Shown here one piece after another: positions 32,166 to 42,813 of a stretch of DNA of 64,000 nucleotides; position 1 is the first letter of the stretch, and every line of letters begins with the position of its first letter. The stretch is from Arthrobacter sp. B3I9. Lineage in GTDB: Bacteria; Actinomycetota; Actinomycetes; Actinomycetales; Micrococcaceae. The translations under genes and the position numbers were made by a program. The stretch is taken from contig NZ_JAUSYO010000001.1 in assembly GCF_030816935.1 (NCBI RefSeq), positions 434,001-498,000 on the forward strand, written 5' to 3'. The notes under the pieces were generated by a model. It made no database searches and was not told where the DNA came from. It saw only the letters and a list, made by a program, of their open reading frames with translations.

Positions 32166-32606
32166 TTGACGAACCCCGTTCCGCCCCCACCCGGGCCGGA
32201 CCTCCCTCCTGACCGCGCCCCCTTCGAAGGCAACTGCCCGTGCCTCTCCGGGGAGCGGTACGGCGATTGCTGCGGCCGGTTCCACCGAGGGGAAGCCGAC
32301 GCGCCGACGGCGGTACAGCTCATGCGTTCCCGGTACAGCGCCTTCGTCGTCCTGGATGCCGCCTACCTGCTGCGGACCTGGCACCCGGACAGCCGCCCCG
32401 CCGAGCTCACACTCGACGAGGGGATGCAGTGGCGCCGGCTCGACATCCTCTCCACCACCCGCGGAGGGCCGTTGGACCGGGAGGGAACCGTGGAGTTCAA
32501 AGCCCACTTCCGTCACGGCAGCGAACGCGGTGTCCACCACGAGGCCAGCCGTTTTCTGCGGATGGACCGCCGCTGGTACTACGTGGACGCGCTCTGGATG
32601 GCCTGA
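32166..32606 (+). CDS. YchJ-like protein with SEC-C metal-binding motif
   Basis: The 146-residue protein begins with a SEC-C zinc motif (NCPCLSGERYGDCCGRFH, cysteines spaced CxC-x8-CC) and continues with the UPF0225/YchJ domain: TAVQLMRSRYSAFVVLDAAYLLRTWH, then DREGTVEFKAHFR and RFLRMDRRWYYVDALW. The fold resembles NTF2-like proteins; the function is unknown. The start is a TTG with AAGGA about six bases upstream. TATAGT at 32114-32119 is a good -10 for its promoter. It converges on the membrane-protein gene next to it. Confidence 0.85.
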   Translation: MTNPVPPPPGPDLPPDRAPFEGNCPCLSGERYGDCCGRFHRGEADAPTAVQLMRSRYSAFVVLDAAYLLRTWHPDSRPAELTLDEGMQWRRLDILSTTRGGPLDREGTVEFKAHFRHGSERGVHHEASRFLRMDRRWYYVDALWMA

Positions 32607-32621
32607 CTGGGCCGGCGTGGC

Positions 32622-33419
32622 TCAGCGGTCTTCGGCCGTCTCGGCCGGAGTGAAGCCTGCGCGGTCCACCTTGCGGTGGAAGTGCATGCCGGCAAGCCCG
32701 CCCAGCACGGCCCCGATCAGGGCCACAAGCGCAATGACGACGGCGGCGATGATGCTCATGGTGTTCAGCTGTCCCTCGTTGACCGGGATCCTCGGGAAGC
32801 TGTTCAAATTGGCCAGGATGTTGAATTGCTGGCCCGCGATCAGGCCGAGAATCGCTACCACAACGGCAGCGATGATGGCCCAGATCCAGACCATGAAGCC
32901 CTGCTTCGCGCCGTTGAAGCGGGCCATGCGGCCGGCAACGTAGCCGCCGCAGTAGTAGGCCACGAACAGGATGACCAGCAGGGCGATGACGCCGACAAGC
33001 CCAACGGTCTGGTTGGCGCCGCTGACGGCTTCGTTGACATCGGTGTTGGTGGCGAGTCCCACGGCGGTCCCGGCGGCGGCGACGAATGCTGTCAGCAGCA
33101 CGGCCATGCCGGTGGCGGCCAGCCATCCGAAGAACGCGGAGCCGATCTTGATGCCGCCGAACTGCTCCTTTTCGCGGGCCACCACGGTCTCCCGGGTGAC
33201 GGTGTCCGGCACTGCGGCGTCGCGGCGGACGGCGTCGTGCCGGACTGTGTCCTCACGCGCTGTGTCGTGACGGACGGTGTCCTCACGCGCTGTGTCGTGA
33301 CGGACGGTGTCTTGACGGGTGGTGTCCTGACGTGCGTCGTGGATCCGGGCGTCGCGCGAACCCGTGCCGTCCTCGCCGTGACGGGGGGTTCCTTCTTCGG
33401 GGCCTACTGCACTGCTCAT
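32622..33419 (-). CDS. Membrane protein with charged N-terminal repeats
   Basis: The first 85 residues are polar and hold repeats of the form DTVRHDTARE, encoded by a 30-bp tandem repeat. The rest (residues about 90-265) forms four to five membrane helices (GWLAATGMAVLLTAFVAAAG; LVGVIALLVILFVAYYCGGYV; VWIWAIIAAVVVAILGLIAG; IIAAVVIALVALIGAVLGGL) with a YCGGYVAGRMARFNGAKQG loop. I cannot name the family; the glycine-rich helices resemble small actinobacterial integral membrane proteins of unknown function. The repeat number may vary between strains. Confidence 0.7.
   Translation of the reverse strand: MSSAVGPEEGTPRHGEDGTGSRDARIHDARQDTTRQDTVRHDTAREDTVRHDTAREDTVRHDAVRRDAAVPDTVTRETVVAREKEQFGGIKIGSAFFGWLAATGMAVLLTAFVAAAGTAVGLATNTDVNEAVSGANQTVGLVGVIALLVILFVAYYCGGYVAGRMARFNGAKQGFMVWIWAIIAAVVVAILGLIAGQQFNILANLNSFPRIPVNEGQLNTMSIIAAVVIALVALIGAVLGGLAGMHFHRKVDRAGFTPAETAEDR
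33247..33306. repeat. Two perfect 30-bp tandem repeats within a gene
   Basis: The unit beginning GTGTCCTCACGCG occupies 33247-33276 and again 33277-33306 without a mismatch, with diverged partial copies on both sides. It keeps the reading frame and encodes the ten-residue repeat of the membrane protein's N-terminus. Confidence 0.85.
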
Positions 33420-33584
33420 GACGACTGCTCGCTTTCACTGACTGACCCGGGCTCGTGGTCTGAACCGGCACCGCTCGGCGGAGACCGGTCGGGGTCTCAC
33501 CTCCACCTAACCACGCCGTAAAGCCAATTAGCAAGGGTGCTTACCATTTTGTCGGCCGGGAGCGCAGCGCCTGCCGGTCCAGCG

Positions 33585-35627
33585 TCAGCGGTAGTTCCGG
33601 TGTAGGTTCTCCTTCTCCGAGGGGCGCGGCCGGGCGTCGGCAATCCAGGGACCGGTCCCCTCGGACTGGTCCAGAACGCCAGCCTCAAGCCAGAGGTACC
33701 CGCCGTCGAGAACCTTGCGGGAGAGAACGCGGTCGGTGTCGTCCGTGTTCCGCCACAGCTGGTCAAAGTATTCCTCCACGCGTACCTTTGCCTGTTCGCA
33801 ATATGCTTCCGCGAGCTCGAAGGCTGAAGCGGCCCGTTCCGGCGCGGTACGCAACAGCATCTCCGCACGCGAGCAGCAGGCGGCCATCGCAAACAGCTCC
33901 GCCCCGATGTCCACGATCCGGCCCAGGAATGCCTGCTTGTGCTCGAGCCCGGCCTGCCAGCGGCCCATCCCGTAGAACGTCTGCCGTGCCAGCCGCCGGG
34001 AGGACCGCTCCACAAAGCGCAGTTGTTTCGCCAGCCGGCCGAAGTCCCCGTAGGAGCGCGGGTCCATGCCGGCCCCGGCCACCAGCTTGGGCAACCACCG
34101 CGCGTAGAACCCGGAGGCACCGACGGCAGCCTTGGCCTTGTCCGAGAGAGTGGCGTCGGCCGACGCAAGGTCGCCGGCGGCCGTCAGGTGCGCGTCGACG
34201 GCTTCGCGGGCAATCAGCAACCTCATGATTTCCGAGGAACCCTCAAAGATCCGGTTGATCCGCAGGTCCCGGACCTGCTGTTCTGCCGGTACAGCGCGCT
34301 CGCCACGGGCCTGGAGTGAATCGGCTGTCTCGAAGCCGCGGCCGCCCCGGATTTGCACCAGCTCGTCCGCGATCCGGCAGCTGATTTCGGTGCACCACAG
34401 CTTGGCGAGGGCGGCCTCGATCCGGACATCCTTCTGGCCGGCGTCGGCCATCTCGGCGCACAGCTCGAACACGGCATCCAGGGCGAAGGCGCTGGCGGCG
34501 ATGAAGGCGATTTTCTTGCCCACCGCCTCGTGCTGGCCCACCGGCCGGCCCCACTGGGTGCGGGCGTTGGACCATTCGCGGGCGATCTTCAGGCTCCACC
34601 GTCCGGAACCAACGCACAGGCCGGGAATGGAGAGCCGGCCGGTATTCAAGGTGGTGAGGGCGATCTTCAGCCCCTGTCCCTCACGCCCCAGCCGGTTGGC
34701 CGCTGGTACCCGGACCTGGTGGAAGCGGGTCACGCCGTTTTCGATGCCACGCAGCCCCATGAACGCGTTGCGGTTTTCCACGGTGATGCCCGGTGAATCC
34801 ATCTCCACCACAAAGGCGCTGATGCCGCCCTTGTGGGCCGTTCCGTCCGGACCGGTGTGGGCGGGGACGAGCGCCATGACGACGACCAGTTCTGCGATCA
34901 CCCCGTTGGTGGTCCACAGTTTGACACCGTCCAGCAGGTACGACTCGCCGTCTTCCGAGGGGACGGCGGTGCTGCCCATCCGTGCCGGGTCGCTGCCGAC
35001 GTCGGGTTCGGTCAGGAGAAACGCCGTGATGGCCCCGGCGGCGCAGCGCGGCAGGTATTTCTGCTTCTGCTCGGGCGTGCCGAACACTTTCACCGGCTCC
35101 GGGACACCGATGGACTGGTGCGCGGAGAGGAGGGCGCCGAGACTGGGGTGCACCGAGCCCAGCAGCGCCAGCGCACGCCCGTAATAGACAAGGGAGAGGC
35201 CGAGGCCGCCGTAGTCGCGCGGGATTTTCATGCCGAAGACGCCCAGCTCCGCGAGGCCCTTGAGGTAACCGTCGGGAATCTGGGCGTCCCGCTCAATGGT
35301 GCGGCCGGACATCGTCCGGCAGTAGGCGGCCAGGCGGGCCAGGAACTCTTCGCCGCGTTCGACGTCGTCCGCCGGGGCTTCAGGCCAGGGGTGGATCAGA
35401 CTTAAATCGAAGTGGCCGAGGTACAGGCCCTTGGCGAAACTGGGCCTGTCCCACGTGGCCTCGCGGGCGGCTTCCGTGATGGCCCGCGCATCGGCCGCGG
35501 TGGCCTCCGGCCCGATCGCTTCCGCGGGGACCGGCATGTCGGTATCGCCGCCGCCGTTCGCCGGCCAATCGCGGGGGACTTCAGTTGGGGTATTCTCAGC
35601 GGCTGGATTTTCGACGGCGGAGCTCAT
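33585..35627 (-). CDS. Acyl-CoA dehydrogenase, long (VLCAD-like) form
   Basis: The 680-residue flavoenzyme oxidises acyl-CoA to trans-2-enoyl-CoA, the first step of beta-oxidation. The N-terminal half contains LGVFGMKIPRDYGGLGLS and AFLLTEPDVGSDPARM (flavin and substrate contacts); the middle has GLRGIENGVTRFHQVRVP and ARTQWGRPVGQHEAVGKKIA; LRINRIFEGSSEIMRLLIARE contains the Glu expected to be the catalytic base in VLCAD-type enzymes. About 180 extra C-terminal residues beyond the normal 390-residue core match very-long-chain and ACAD9-type members, where they aid membrane or dimer contacts. It is a single gene with no other beta-oxidation gene beside it. Confidence 0.9.
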   Translation of the reverse strand: MSSAVENPAAENTPTEVPRDWPANGGGDTDMPVPAEAIGPEATAADARAITEAAREATWDRPSFAKGLYLGHFDLSLIHPWPEAPADDVERGEEFLARLAAYCRTMSGRTIERDAQIPDGYLKGLAELGVFGMKIPRDYGGLGLSLVYYGRALALLGSVHPSLGALLSAHQSIGVPEPVKVFGTPEQKQKYLPRCAAGAITAFLLTEPDVGSDPARMGSTAVPSEDGESYLLDGVKLWTTNGVIAELVVVMALVPAHTGPDGTAHKGGISAFVVEMDSPGITVENRNAFMGLRGIENGVTRFHQVRVPAANRLGREGQGLKIALTTLNTGRLSIPGLCVGSGRWSLKIAREWSNARTQWGRPVGQHEAVGKKIAFIAASAFALDAVFELCAEMADAGQKDVRIEAALAKLWCTEISCRIADELVQIRGGRGFETADSLQARGERAVPAEQQVRDLRINRIFEGSSEIMRLLIAREAVDAHLTAAGDLASADATLSDKAKAAVGASGFYARWLPKLVAGAGMDPRSYGDFGRLAKQLRFVERSSRRLARQTFYGMGRWQAGLEHKQAFLGRIVDIGAELFAMAACCSRAEMLLRTAPERAASAFELAEAYCEQAKVRVEEYFDQLWRNTDDTDRVLSRKVLDGGYLWLEAGVLDQSEGTGPWIADARPRPSEKENLHRNYR

Positions 35628-35691
35628 CGGGCATCTCCTCTAACCGGGGTGGCCGGCTCGAGCCCTGGATCCGCCGTGGGTGGAGGACCCT

Positions 35692-36018
35692 TCAGCTGTC
35701 CCGCAATACTACCCGCGGGTAAGTCCCCGTACTAGGGGCTGCCTGCCCCATAAAGTCCGCCGTGAAGTCGCCGGCCAACTCTCCCGGCAGCTCGACCGTG
35801 GACGCGTGGTGGACCAGCCGGTCCCACAGGTGGTTGAGGCCGCGGACGAGTCCCAGCAGGAGGGTTGCCGAGATAGCCCAGGCGAGCCGTCCGGCGCCGG
35901 TAAGAACCAGGGCGGCGAAGGCCGCTGTCATCATGAAAAGTGCGATTACCAAGGCAAACACGAGTGTTCCGACGAACACCATGGTTGCCGTTTCCACTGC
36001 ACTTAAATCGAACTGCAT
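35692..36018 (-). CDS. Small membrane protein, paralogue-like of 31648-31938
   Basis: This 108-residue protein has a hydrophobic N-terminal half (TMVFVGTLVFALVIALFMMT, then AAFAALVLTGAGRLAWAIS) and an amphipathic, partly acidic C-terminal half. Its order of segments, including TGAGRLAWAI versus AGVGRLVATI in the protein at 31648-31938, points to common ancestry. No named family or function. It stands alone upstream of the acyl-CoA dehydrogenase gene in reverse order, that is, transcribed before it. Confidence 0.6.
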   Translation of the reverse strand: MQFDLSAVETATMVFVGTLVFALVIALFMMTAAFAALVLTGAGRLAWAISATLLLGLVRGLNHLWDRLVHHASTVELPGELAGDFTADFMGQAAPSTGTYPRVVLRDS

Positions 36019-36222
36019 TCTTCCTCCTGCACCGTTGCTGCGGCTGAATCAGTAGCCTGAGCGTAGGGTGCAGAAGCCCGGGTCAGCCAGACCGCCAGGG
36101 GGATGTCGCGGTTCTCGATATGGGATTGGAATGCTACTCACGCGTAGGTCACGGAGCGGTCGCGAAAGTCACGGAGCGGTTGCGAAGGCTCGCCGCTCTG
36201 TGGTGGTGCCGGGCGGGGCCGG

Positions 36223-36741
36223 TCAGTCGTCGTCGAACTCGGGGCCGTCCTGGCCAAGGACCTGGAAGTCCGCGCCTACCTGTACCTCGACCTGGGAACC
36301 GTCCGCGAGCCGGACCTCCACTTCATAGGCGGCGCCGCCGTCGTTCTCCCGTTCCACTTCGCTCACGGTGCCCTGCCCAACCCTGGCGAGGGCGGCGCTC
36401 GCGGCCCGGTCCCGGTCAGCTCCGCTCAGGGCGGCCTGGTTGAAGTCGTCGTCGTCCGGAGCATCCACCGTTGCCTGGAACGAACGGTCAACTTCGACTT
36501 CCACTTTGGCACCACCCGGAGCCAGGACGTCAACCTCGTAGGCGCCGTCATCGGCCTCTGCCTTGAGCACGGTCCCGCCGCCGGTCTTCCCGAGGGCCGC
36601 CTCGCTGGCCTGCTGCAGTTCGGTCCCGCTTAAGGGCCGGTCGTCCGCGCCCAGCGTGTTGGCGGCCACTGCCACCGTCGCGCCGCCTAGAACCACGGCC
36701 GCCGCGGCCACCCCGGTGATGAGCATCGCTTTCTTACGCAT
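36223..36741 (-). CDS. Exported protein with two PepSY domains
   Basis: The 172-residue protein starts with a signal or membrane anchor (KAMLITGVAAAAVVLGGATVAVAA). Two PepSY-like units follow: LSGTELQQASEAALGKTGGG with a GAYEVDVLAPGGAKVEVEVD strand pair, and LSGADRDRAASAALARVGQG with AAYEVEVRLADGSQVEVQVG. PepSY domains often inhibit proteases or bind metal or peptide ligands outside the cell. The ATG at 36741 follows a GGGGAG ribosome site; an upstream in-frame start adds an unlikely extension. It is divergent from the jet genes and ends in an acidic DDD tail. Confidence 0.83.
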   Translation of the reverse strand: MRKKAMLITGVAAAAVVLGGATVAVAANTLGADDRPLSGTELQQASEAALGKTGGGTVLKAEADDGAYEVDVLAPGGAKVEVEVDRSFQATVDAPDDDDFNQAALSGADRDRAASAALARVGQGTVSEVERENDGGAAYEVEVRLADGSQVEVQVGADFQVLGQDGPEFDDD

Positions 36742-36896
36742 GACATCTCTCCCCTCACGTGGTGTACATAGTGTGCTCCTGTACGGAAGAGCAGACAATG
36801 ATCAATCCAAAGTCCGGGCCTGCGTTAACCTTGTAGCTGGCAGTTTTTCGAATCCCCTGCCGCTCCCAAACCCCCGAGGCAGCCGAAGGAGAGTGC

Positions 36897-38369
36897 GTGT
36901 CCCGCTCCGCATTGTCGTCGGCTGACGCCATCGGCGCCCGTCTGCGTGACCTCGAACTCCTCACCAAGGGGCCGGCCTGGGCGCTGACGCGCTCCGCACC
37001 GTGGGTGATTGCCGTCCTTCAGGCCTCCTTCTCGCGCGCCCGCCCCCAACTCCCGCTGGAGCAGTTCCACGCGGACGTCGATGCCTTCCTCGAACAGCTC
37101 CGGCGCCAGACGCCCGGCGGCGGAGAGCAGCATGGCGGAACCGCCCCGGGACCGCTCTCCGGAAAGAAATATGCGGACGAATGGACCCGAAAGAACTTCC
37201 TGACCCGGCGCAACCAGTCCGGGCAGATCGTCTATGAAGTCACGGAGCCCGCGGCCCGCGTCCTCGCTTTCCTGGACAGCCTCTCGAGTGAACGCTCCAC
37301 CCTCAACGGGTCCCGGCTCGGGACGTTGCTGGGAGACGTGGAGAAGCTTGCCAATGAGACGAACCCGGACCAGAGCGCCCGGCTGGAGTCCCTGGAGGAG
37401 GAGATCGGCGAACGGCGCCAGCTCATCGAGGACATCAGCTCCGGGGACTTCGACGGCCTGCTCGACGACGACGAGGCCGTGGAAGCCGCCGGCAACATCC
37501 TGGACCTGGCGGCCAGCCTGCCGGCGGACTACAAGAAGATGCGCGACCGGATCGAGGAGCTCGTTGGTGAGCTCCGCAACCAGATCATCGAGGAGTCGCT
37601 GAGCAAGGGTGCCACCATGGCTCAGGTCCTGGAGGCCGACAAGCGGCTCCGGCAAAGTCCCGAGGGGCGGACGTTCCGCTCCTTCACCGCATTCCTGGAG
37701 GACCCCCAGCAGCAGCTCCGTTTCCGCTCCGCGATCGGCGAGGTGCTCAGCCGGCAGTTCGCAGACGAGCTGAGCCAGGACGAACGCGAAACCCTGAAAA
37801 ACCTCGTCGCGGAGCTCCGCACGCAGCACAGCCAGATCCAGCGCATCTACGGCAAGCTAAGCGAAAGCCTCAACACCTACGTCCAGAGCGACGACTTCCG
37901 CCAGTCGGTCCGGCTCCGGAAGGTCCTGCGCGAAGCGGAGCAGGCCATCCGTACCCTCCCCTACGAACGCGAACGTCCCGGGCTGGTCCGCGGCCCGGTG
38001 CTGTTCAACGCTGGATTCGAGTCCCTCTCGATGGTCAAGCTCTTCGACCCGGACGAATTTGCGGCCCCGCCGAAGCTTGCGGATCCCATCGCGTTCAGCG
38101 ACTCGGACCGGGTGCGGTCACCCCGCACCGTAAAGGCCAGCCCGGCGGCCATCCGCGCCGCTTACGCGGGCGCCTCCTCCCTGCCCGAGGCCTGGGCACA
38201 GCTGCCCGACGAGGAACGGCACATCAACTCCATCCGTGCGCTGCTCGCGCACGCGCTGCACGAGGGCGCGGGCTTCGACCGCGAAATCTGGGACACCCTC
38301 GACTTTGAACAGATCGACGGCTCCACGCGTACCGCGTACCTGCCCGCGGTCACCCCCAAGAAAGACTGA
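36897..38369 (+). CDS. jetA: JetA-like protein (DUF3375), Wadjet/Mks kleisin subunit
   Basis: The 490-residue protein matches DUF3375: an N-terminal helical start [20 protein letters not shown], the winged-helix-like [26 protein letters not shown], then a long coiled-coil middle (about residues 160-260) and [21 protein letters not shown]. In Wadjet (JetABCD, also MksBEFG) this subunit is the kleisin (JetA/MksF) that bridges the SMC dimer. GTG start with AAGGAG five bases upstream. The stop lies two bases before jetB, so the genes are one operon. The family assignment is firm; whether the complex still cleaves plasmids depends on the missing nuclease. Confidence 0.87.
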   Translation: MSRSALSSADAIGARLRDLELLTKGPAWALTRSAPWVIAVLQASFSRARPQLPLEQFHADVDAFLEQLRRQTPGGGEQHGGTAPGPLSGKKYADEWTRKNFLTRRNQSGQIVYEVTEPAARVLAFLDSLSSERSTLNGSRLGTLLGDVEKLANETNPDQSARLESLEEEIGERRQLIEDISSGDFDGLLDDDEAVEAAGNILDLAASLPADYKKMRDRIEELVGELRNQIIEESLSKGATMAQVLEADKRLRQSPEGRTFRSFTAFLEDPQQQLRFRSAIGEVLSRQFADELSQDERETLKNLVAELRTQHSQIQRIYGKLSESLNTYVQSDDFRQSVRLRKVLREAEQAIRTLPYERERPGLVRGPVLFNAGFESLSMVKLFDPDEFAAPPKLADPIAFSDSDRVRSPRTVKASPAAIRAAYAGASSLPEAWAQLPDEERHINSIRALLAHALHEGAGFDREIWDTLDFEQIDGSTRTAYLPAVTPKKD

Positions 38370-38371
38370 AG

Positions 38372-39364
38372 ATGACTGACGACATCACGCCGGCGCCCGT
38401 AGCGTTCGGTGCCGCCCCTGGCGACCACGGACCCGCCGACCACGGCCACGGCGACCCCTTTTCCATTGCTCCGCGGGACACCTTCGTGGACGGCGCCGCG
38501 TTGTTTCCCGGTGACACCGGCGTCCTGCCGATGAAGGTCCGCCAGGCCCTCGTGAAACTCCTCAAGGGCCCGTATGTCGACGGCGGCCGCGACGAGAAGC
38601 TCTGGACTACTCTGCTCGATAACCAGCTGATCCTCCGCAGCCGCTTGTCGGAACTGTTCCTCACCTTGCAGCTGGACCACGAACGCAAGGTGGCCGTGCT
38701 GCGCCCGGTAGACCCCGAAGCGATCGGCGGCAGCACCCGCTCCAGCATCCTGCGCCAGCAGCGCGCCCTGAGCCGGGTCGAAACCATCGTGCTGCTCCGC
38801 CTCCGCCTGCTCCTGGACCGCCACGTCACCGCGCAGACGGACCCCACCATCACCCGGGAAGAAATTGCCGAACTCGTCGCGCACTACCAGCCAGCCGGCC
38901 AGCAGGACGCCCTGCGCGATGCCGACGTCGTCAGCCGCGCCATCACCAAGCTCCTGGCCCGCCAGCTCCTCCTCCCCACGGGCCTGGACGACGTCTACAC
39001 AATCTCCAACGCCCTCCCCCTGGCCCTGCCGTTCGAAAACATCGGCGACATCCCGGCCCAGATCGAAGCCCTCGTAGCAGCAAGCACCGACCCCTCCGGC
39101 ACAGAACCCCTGCTCGAGCTGGACGGCGACACCGCAGGTCTGGCTGATGACACCGAGGCTGACGACGACGCCGATGCCGTTGGCACAGACGCCCGAGGCG
39201 AGTTGACGAGCGAAGACGACGACGGCGATGCCGCTCCGGGGGTGGCATCGGGCCTGTCGGAGCCGGACGGCCTGCTGCTTGCAGCAGAGCCGTCCGGCGA
39301 AGGGGCGGGGGCGGCATCGCCGTCGGCGTCCCCGAACGCAACCGAAGCGGAGGAAGCCAAATGA
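38372..39364 (+). CDS. jetB: JetB-like protein (DUF4194), Wadjet/Mks KITE subunit
   Basis: Residues about 35-225 match the DUF4194 domain of JetB/MksE proteins: [45 protein letters not shown], and [27 protein letters not shown]. These are paired winged helices that bind the kleisin. The last 80 residues are an acidic, Ala/Asp/Glu-rich tail, unusually long for the family and probably disordered. The coding sequence overlaps jetC by four bases (ATGA), so jetB and jetC are translationally coupled. Confidence 0.87.
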   Translation: MTDDITPAPVAFGAAPGDHGPADHGHGDPFSIAPRDTFVDGAALFPGDTGVLPMKVRQALVKLLKGPYVDGGRDEKLWTTLLDNQLILRSRLSELFLTLQLDHERKVAVLRPVDPEAIGGSTRSSILRQQRALSRVETIVLLRLRLLLDRHVTAQTDPTITREEIAELVAHYQPAGQQDALRDADVVSRAITKLLARQLLLPTGLDDVYTISNALPLALPFENIGDIPAQIEALVAASTDPSGTEPLLELDGDTAGLADDTEADDDADAVGTDARGELTSEDDDGDAAPGVASGLSEPDGLLLAAEPSGEGAGAASPSASPNATEAEEAK

Positions 39365-42300
39365 GCATCGCAACCATGCTGCCCATGGGCGAGCTGACGA
39401 ACCCCGGCCAGATGCGGCTCGCCCTCGTGCAGGTGGTCAACTGGGGAACATTCCATGGCGCGCATACGATGCATGTGGACCGCAACGGCACCCTGCTGAC
39501 CGGCAATTCCGGCGTCGGAAAGTCCACGCTGTTCGACGCGATGCTGCGGGTCTTTGATGCCCGGCCGCGTTCCAACGAGGCCGCGGCCCAGCGTGCCGGC
39601 GGCGCCGTGGAGGACAAGCGCACCACCTTCACCTACATGCGCGGCAAGGTCGGGGACAAGGCCGTGGGCGAGGGCTCGGCCAGTGCCTTCCAGCGGCCGG
39701 GGGCTACCTGGTCCGCCGTCGCGCTGACCTTCGACAACGCCGTGGGCACGCGCGTGACCATTTCCGCGCTGTTCGACCTGCCGAAGAACGGCACCGAGTC
39801 CAGCGTCGGGCGGTATTACCTGATCGACCACAAGCCGCTGGACCTGGCAGCGCTGGAAGGCATCGCGGAGAAACGGTTCACCAAGGGGGCGCTGGACGCC
39901 ATCTTCCCGGAGGCCCAGGTCTTCGACGTCCACAAGGCCTTCGCGGAGCGTTTCCGGCGGCTGCTGGGGATCAATTCGGACCAGGCCCTCCCGCTGTTGC
40001 GCGTCATCCAGGCCGGCAAGGGCCTCGGCGGCAGCGTCAACACGTTCTTCCGCGACCAGGTCCTGGATGCGCCTGCCACGTTGGCCGCCGCGGACGACGT
40101 CGTCGAGGAATTCAGCAACCTGATGTCCATCCGGCAGCGGCTCGAGGATGTCCGGCAGCAACGTGACCAGCTCGCACCGGTCCCCGGGCTCAACAAGGAG
40201 TACGCCCAGTCCCTGCTCGACGCGAACCGGCTGCGGGACCTCGCCGGGGAGGAGTTCGAGGCCTACAAGCAGCAGCTGGCCGTCTCCGTGCATGAGAAGA
40301 CGCTGGCCAGGCTCAGGGGCCTGGCGCAGGCCAAGGCCAAGGAGCTGGGTGCCGAGCGGGGCGTCCGGGACGGACTGGCCAAGGAACTGCGCCAGCTCGA
40401 GGCGGACTATAACAACCAGGGCGGCAACGCGATCTCCGCGATTGAGCAGTCCCTGGAGAACGCCCGGGTGGGGCTCAGGCTCCGCCAGCAGGTGGAGGAA
40501 TCGGCGCGGAAGGCCTTGTCCGATGCGGGCCTTAAACTGGAATGGACGGCGGCCGGCTGGGAGCAGGCGCACGCGCACGCGGCCGCCCGTTCGGCTGAGC
40601 TGGCCGACGACTCGGAAGCGCTCAAGGAACTGCGCTTCGAGGCCTTCGACGGTCACGCCACCAAGAAGCGCGAGCTTGCGGCCGCCGAGCAGGAATTCGT
40701 CTCGCTGAAGACGCGCAAGTCGCTGCTGCCGCCGTCGAGCATTGAGAACCGGAGTGCCATCGCTGCCGCCACGGGTATTCCGGAAGAGAACATGCCCTTC
40801 GGCGGCGAGCTGGTCGATCTCGCTGAGGGCCAGGAGCAGTGGCGGCCCGCGGCCGAGCGTGCGCTGCGCAGCCTCGCCACCACGCTGCTGGTCCCGGGGG
40901 AACACTTCGCCGCAGTCACCCGGTACCTCAACGATCACTCCGTCCGCGGTGCGGTGCGCGCGGTGGACGTCTCCAAGCCCCTCGCCGGGGGCGCGCTGAC
41001 CGTGGAGGATGCGGGGGACACCGACCTGCTGCGGAAGCTGGACATTCTCACCGACGGCCCTGGGGCGGGTGCCGGCGAGTGGATCCGCGAACGGATCGCC
41101 CTGGATTTTGCGTACCCGTGCGTCGAGGACCCGGATGAGCTCGCGCGGCTGGATAAGGGCCTCAGCCTGGGCGGCGTGGTCAAGCGCAACCGACACACCG
41201 TGGAAAAGGACGACCGGTTCACGTCCCGGCAGGACTATGTCCTCGGCTTCGACAACGCGTCCAAGCTTGAACTGGTCGCGGCGCAGGTCGAGGACCTGCG
41301 GCAGGAGCTTGCCAAGGCTGCCGAACTGGCACAGAGCCGGGAAGAATCGCACCAGGGGATGACCCGGCAGCTTGAGGCCCTGCGGCGTGTCGCCGAGGAC
41401 GACCGCGCGTGGGAGCAGGTTTCGGCCACCGTGGCCGCGGAGGAGCTCGGCCGGATCGAGCAACGGTTGAAGGATGCCCTCGCGGCGCAGGCCGACCTGG
41501 AGCCCTTGCGCGGCAAGATCGAAGTTGCCCGGCAGAAGCACCAGTCCAGCACCGAGGCCGCTGCCGTGTTGCAGAGCGAGTACAAGGCCCTCGATTCGCG
41601 GTTGACGGCTGCCGATTCGCTGCTGGACGCCGCGCGCAACCGGCTGGCGCAGTCGCCGCCGTCGGAGGCCACCGTGACCGCGCTGGAACCGTACTTCGCC
41701 GGTTTCGGCGACGTCCTGGAAATGCACGAACTCGACAACCTCGCCAACCAGGTGCGGACCCGGCTCCTGGCGGAGCTGCACGCCGCTGAGTCCCGCGGTC
41801 AGGCGACGTCGGAGCGGCTCACCCGGATCTTCGAGGGCTTCGTCCGCGAATGGGGCACGGCGATCTCCGCGGACCACGGCACCTCGATCGGGGCGGCGGG
41901 GGAGTTCGAGTCCCGCTACCACGCCATTGTCAGCGACGGTCTGCCCGCCCAGGAGGCCGAATTCAGGCAGTTTTTCAACCAGCGCACGCACGAGTCCTTC
42001 AGCACGCTGCTGCATCTGCTGGACGAGGAACGCCGGTCCATCACCAGCCGCATCCTCCCGCTCAACGGAATCCTGTCAGAGGTGAACTTCCACGAGGGCA
42101 GCTTCCTGGAGCTGGACATCAAGCAGACGCTTCCCGCTACCGCGAAGCAGTTCAAGGACGCCATCCAGAACGCGCTGAAGGTCCGGCACGCGCGGCCGGG
42201 TAAGGCCGGCGCAGCGGAGACTGACGACGACGCCGAGCTCACCGGCCGCTACAAGTCCCTCGAAACGCTGGTCAAGCGGCTCGGCTCGCAGTCGCCGGAG

Positions 42301-42813
42301 GACCGCAGGTGGCGTGCCGAGGTGCTGGATGTCCGCGGGCACCTGTTCATCCAGTGCAAGGAGCACCGCGAGGTCCCGGGCGCTGGTGCAAAGGGCGGGG
42401 CCAAGCAGACCGAGGTCTTCATGCACGCGGACACCGGATCCATGTCCGGCGGCGAGCGGCAGCGCTTCACCGCGTTCATCATGGCCGCGGCGCTGAGCTA
42501 CCAGCTGGGCATTGCCGAGCAGGGCTTCACCACCTACGGCACCGTGATGATGGATGAGGCCTTTGTCCTCGCGTCGGAAGAATTCGCGGGTGCCGGCATC
42601 AAGGCGCTGCACGAGTTCGGCTTCCAGCTGCTGCTGGCCGCCCCGGAGAACGTCATCGACCTGTCGCGGCACCTCGGCTCCGTCACGGAAATCCTGCGGG
42701 ACAAACGCACCAACCGGTCCGGGGTGCTGACCGCACCAGTGATCGGTCCGCGGCCCGGAGCTGCAGGAGCCTGGCGCTCGGAGGCAAACCCGGTGGACAT
42801 CGTCCTCCGCTGA
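39361..42813 (+). CDS. jetC: JetC-like SMC ATPase, Wadjet/Mks motor subunit
   Basis: This 1150-residue SMC-like ATPase drives DNA loop extrusion in Wadjet/Mks complexes. The N-terminal head has [20 protein letters not shown] and Walker [10 protein letters not shown] (residues 48-56). Long coiled coils (about residues 260-450 and 620-880) flank a hinge-like centre. The C-terminal head holds the ABC signature [10 protein letters not shown] (1027-1036) and Walker B TVMMDEAF with Asp1065-Glu1066. All ATPase motifs are intact, so the motor should work. In complete systems the gene is followed by jetD, a topoisomerase-VI-like nuclease; here no such gene follows. Confidence 0.9.
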   Translation: MSIATMLPMGELTNPGQMRLALVQVVNWGTFHGAHTMHVDRNGTLLTGNSGVGKSTLFDAMLRVFDARPRSNEAAAQRAGGAVEDKRTTFTYMRGKVGDKAVGEGSASAFQRPGATWSAVALTFDNAVGTRVTISALFDLPKNGTESSVGRYYLIDHKPLDLAALEGIAEKRFTKGALDAIFPEAQVFDVHKAFAERFRRLLGINSDQALPLLRVIQAGKGLGGSVNTFFRDQVLDAPATLAAADDVVEEFSNLMSIRQRLEDVRQQRDQLAPVPGLNKEYAQSLLDANRLRDLAGEEFEAYKQQLAVSVHEKTLARLRGLAQAKAKELGAERGVRDGLAKELRQLEADYNNQGGNAISAIEQSLENARVGLRLRQQVEESARKALSDAGLKLEWTAAGWEQAHAHAAARSAELADDSEALKELRFEAFDGHATKKRELAAAEQEFVSLKTRKSLLPPSSIENRSAIAAATGIPEENMPFGGELVDLAEGQEQWRPAAERALRSLATTLLVPGEHFAAVTRYLNDHSVRGAVRAVDVSKPLAGGALTVEDAGDTDLLRKLDILTDGPGAGAGEWIRERIALDFAYPCVEDPDELARLDKGLSLGGVVKRNRHTVEKDDRFTSRQDYVLGFDNASKLELVAAQVEDLRQELAKAAELAQSREESHQGMTRQLEALRRVAEDDRAWEQVSATVAAEELGRIEQRLKDALAAQADLEPLRGKIEVARQKHQSSTEAAAVLQSEYKALDSRLTAADSLLDAARNRLAQSPPSEATVTALEPYFAGFGDVLEMHELDNLANQVRTRLLAELHAAESRGQATSERLTRIFEGFVREWGTAISADHGTSIGAAGEFESRYHAIVSDGLPAQEAEFRQFFNQRTHESFSTLLHLLDEERRSITSRILPLNGILSEVNFHEGSFLELDIKQTLPATAKQFKDAIQNALKVRHARPGKAGAAETDDDAELTGRYKSLETLVKRLGSQSPEDRRWRAEVLDVRGHLFIQCKEHREVPGAGAKGGAKQTEVFMHADTGSMSGGERQRFTAFIMAAALSYQLGIAEQGFTTYGTVMMDEAFVLASEEFAGAGIKALHEFGFQLLLAAPENVIDLSRHLGSVTEILRDKRTNRSGVLTAPVIGPRPGAAGAWRSEANPVDIVLR

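Noticed and set aside
38995..42015. A 1006-codon open frame on the minus strand opposite jetC
   Set aside because: It is a GC-rich shadow frame: no start region, no recognisable domain, and jetC on the other strand has all SMC motifs.
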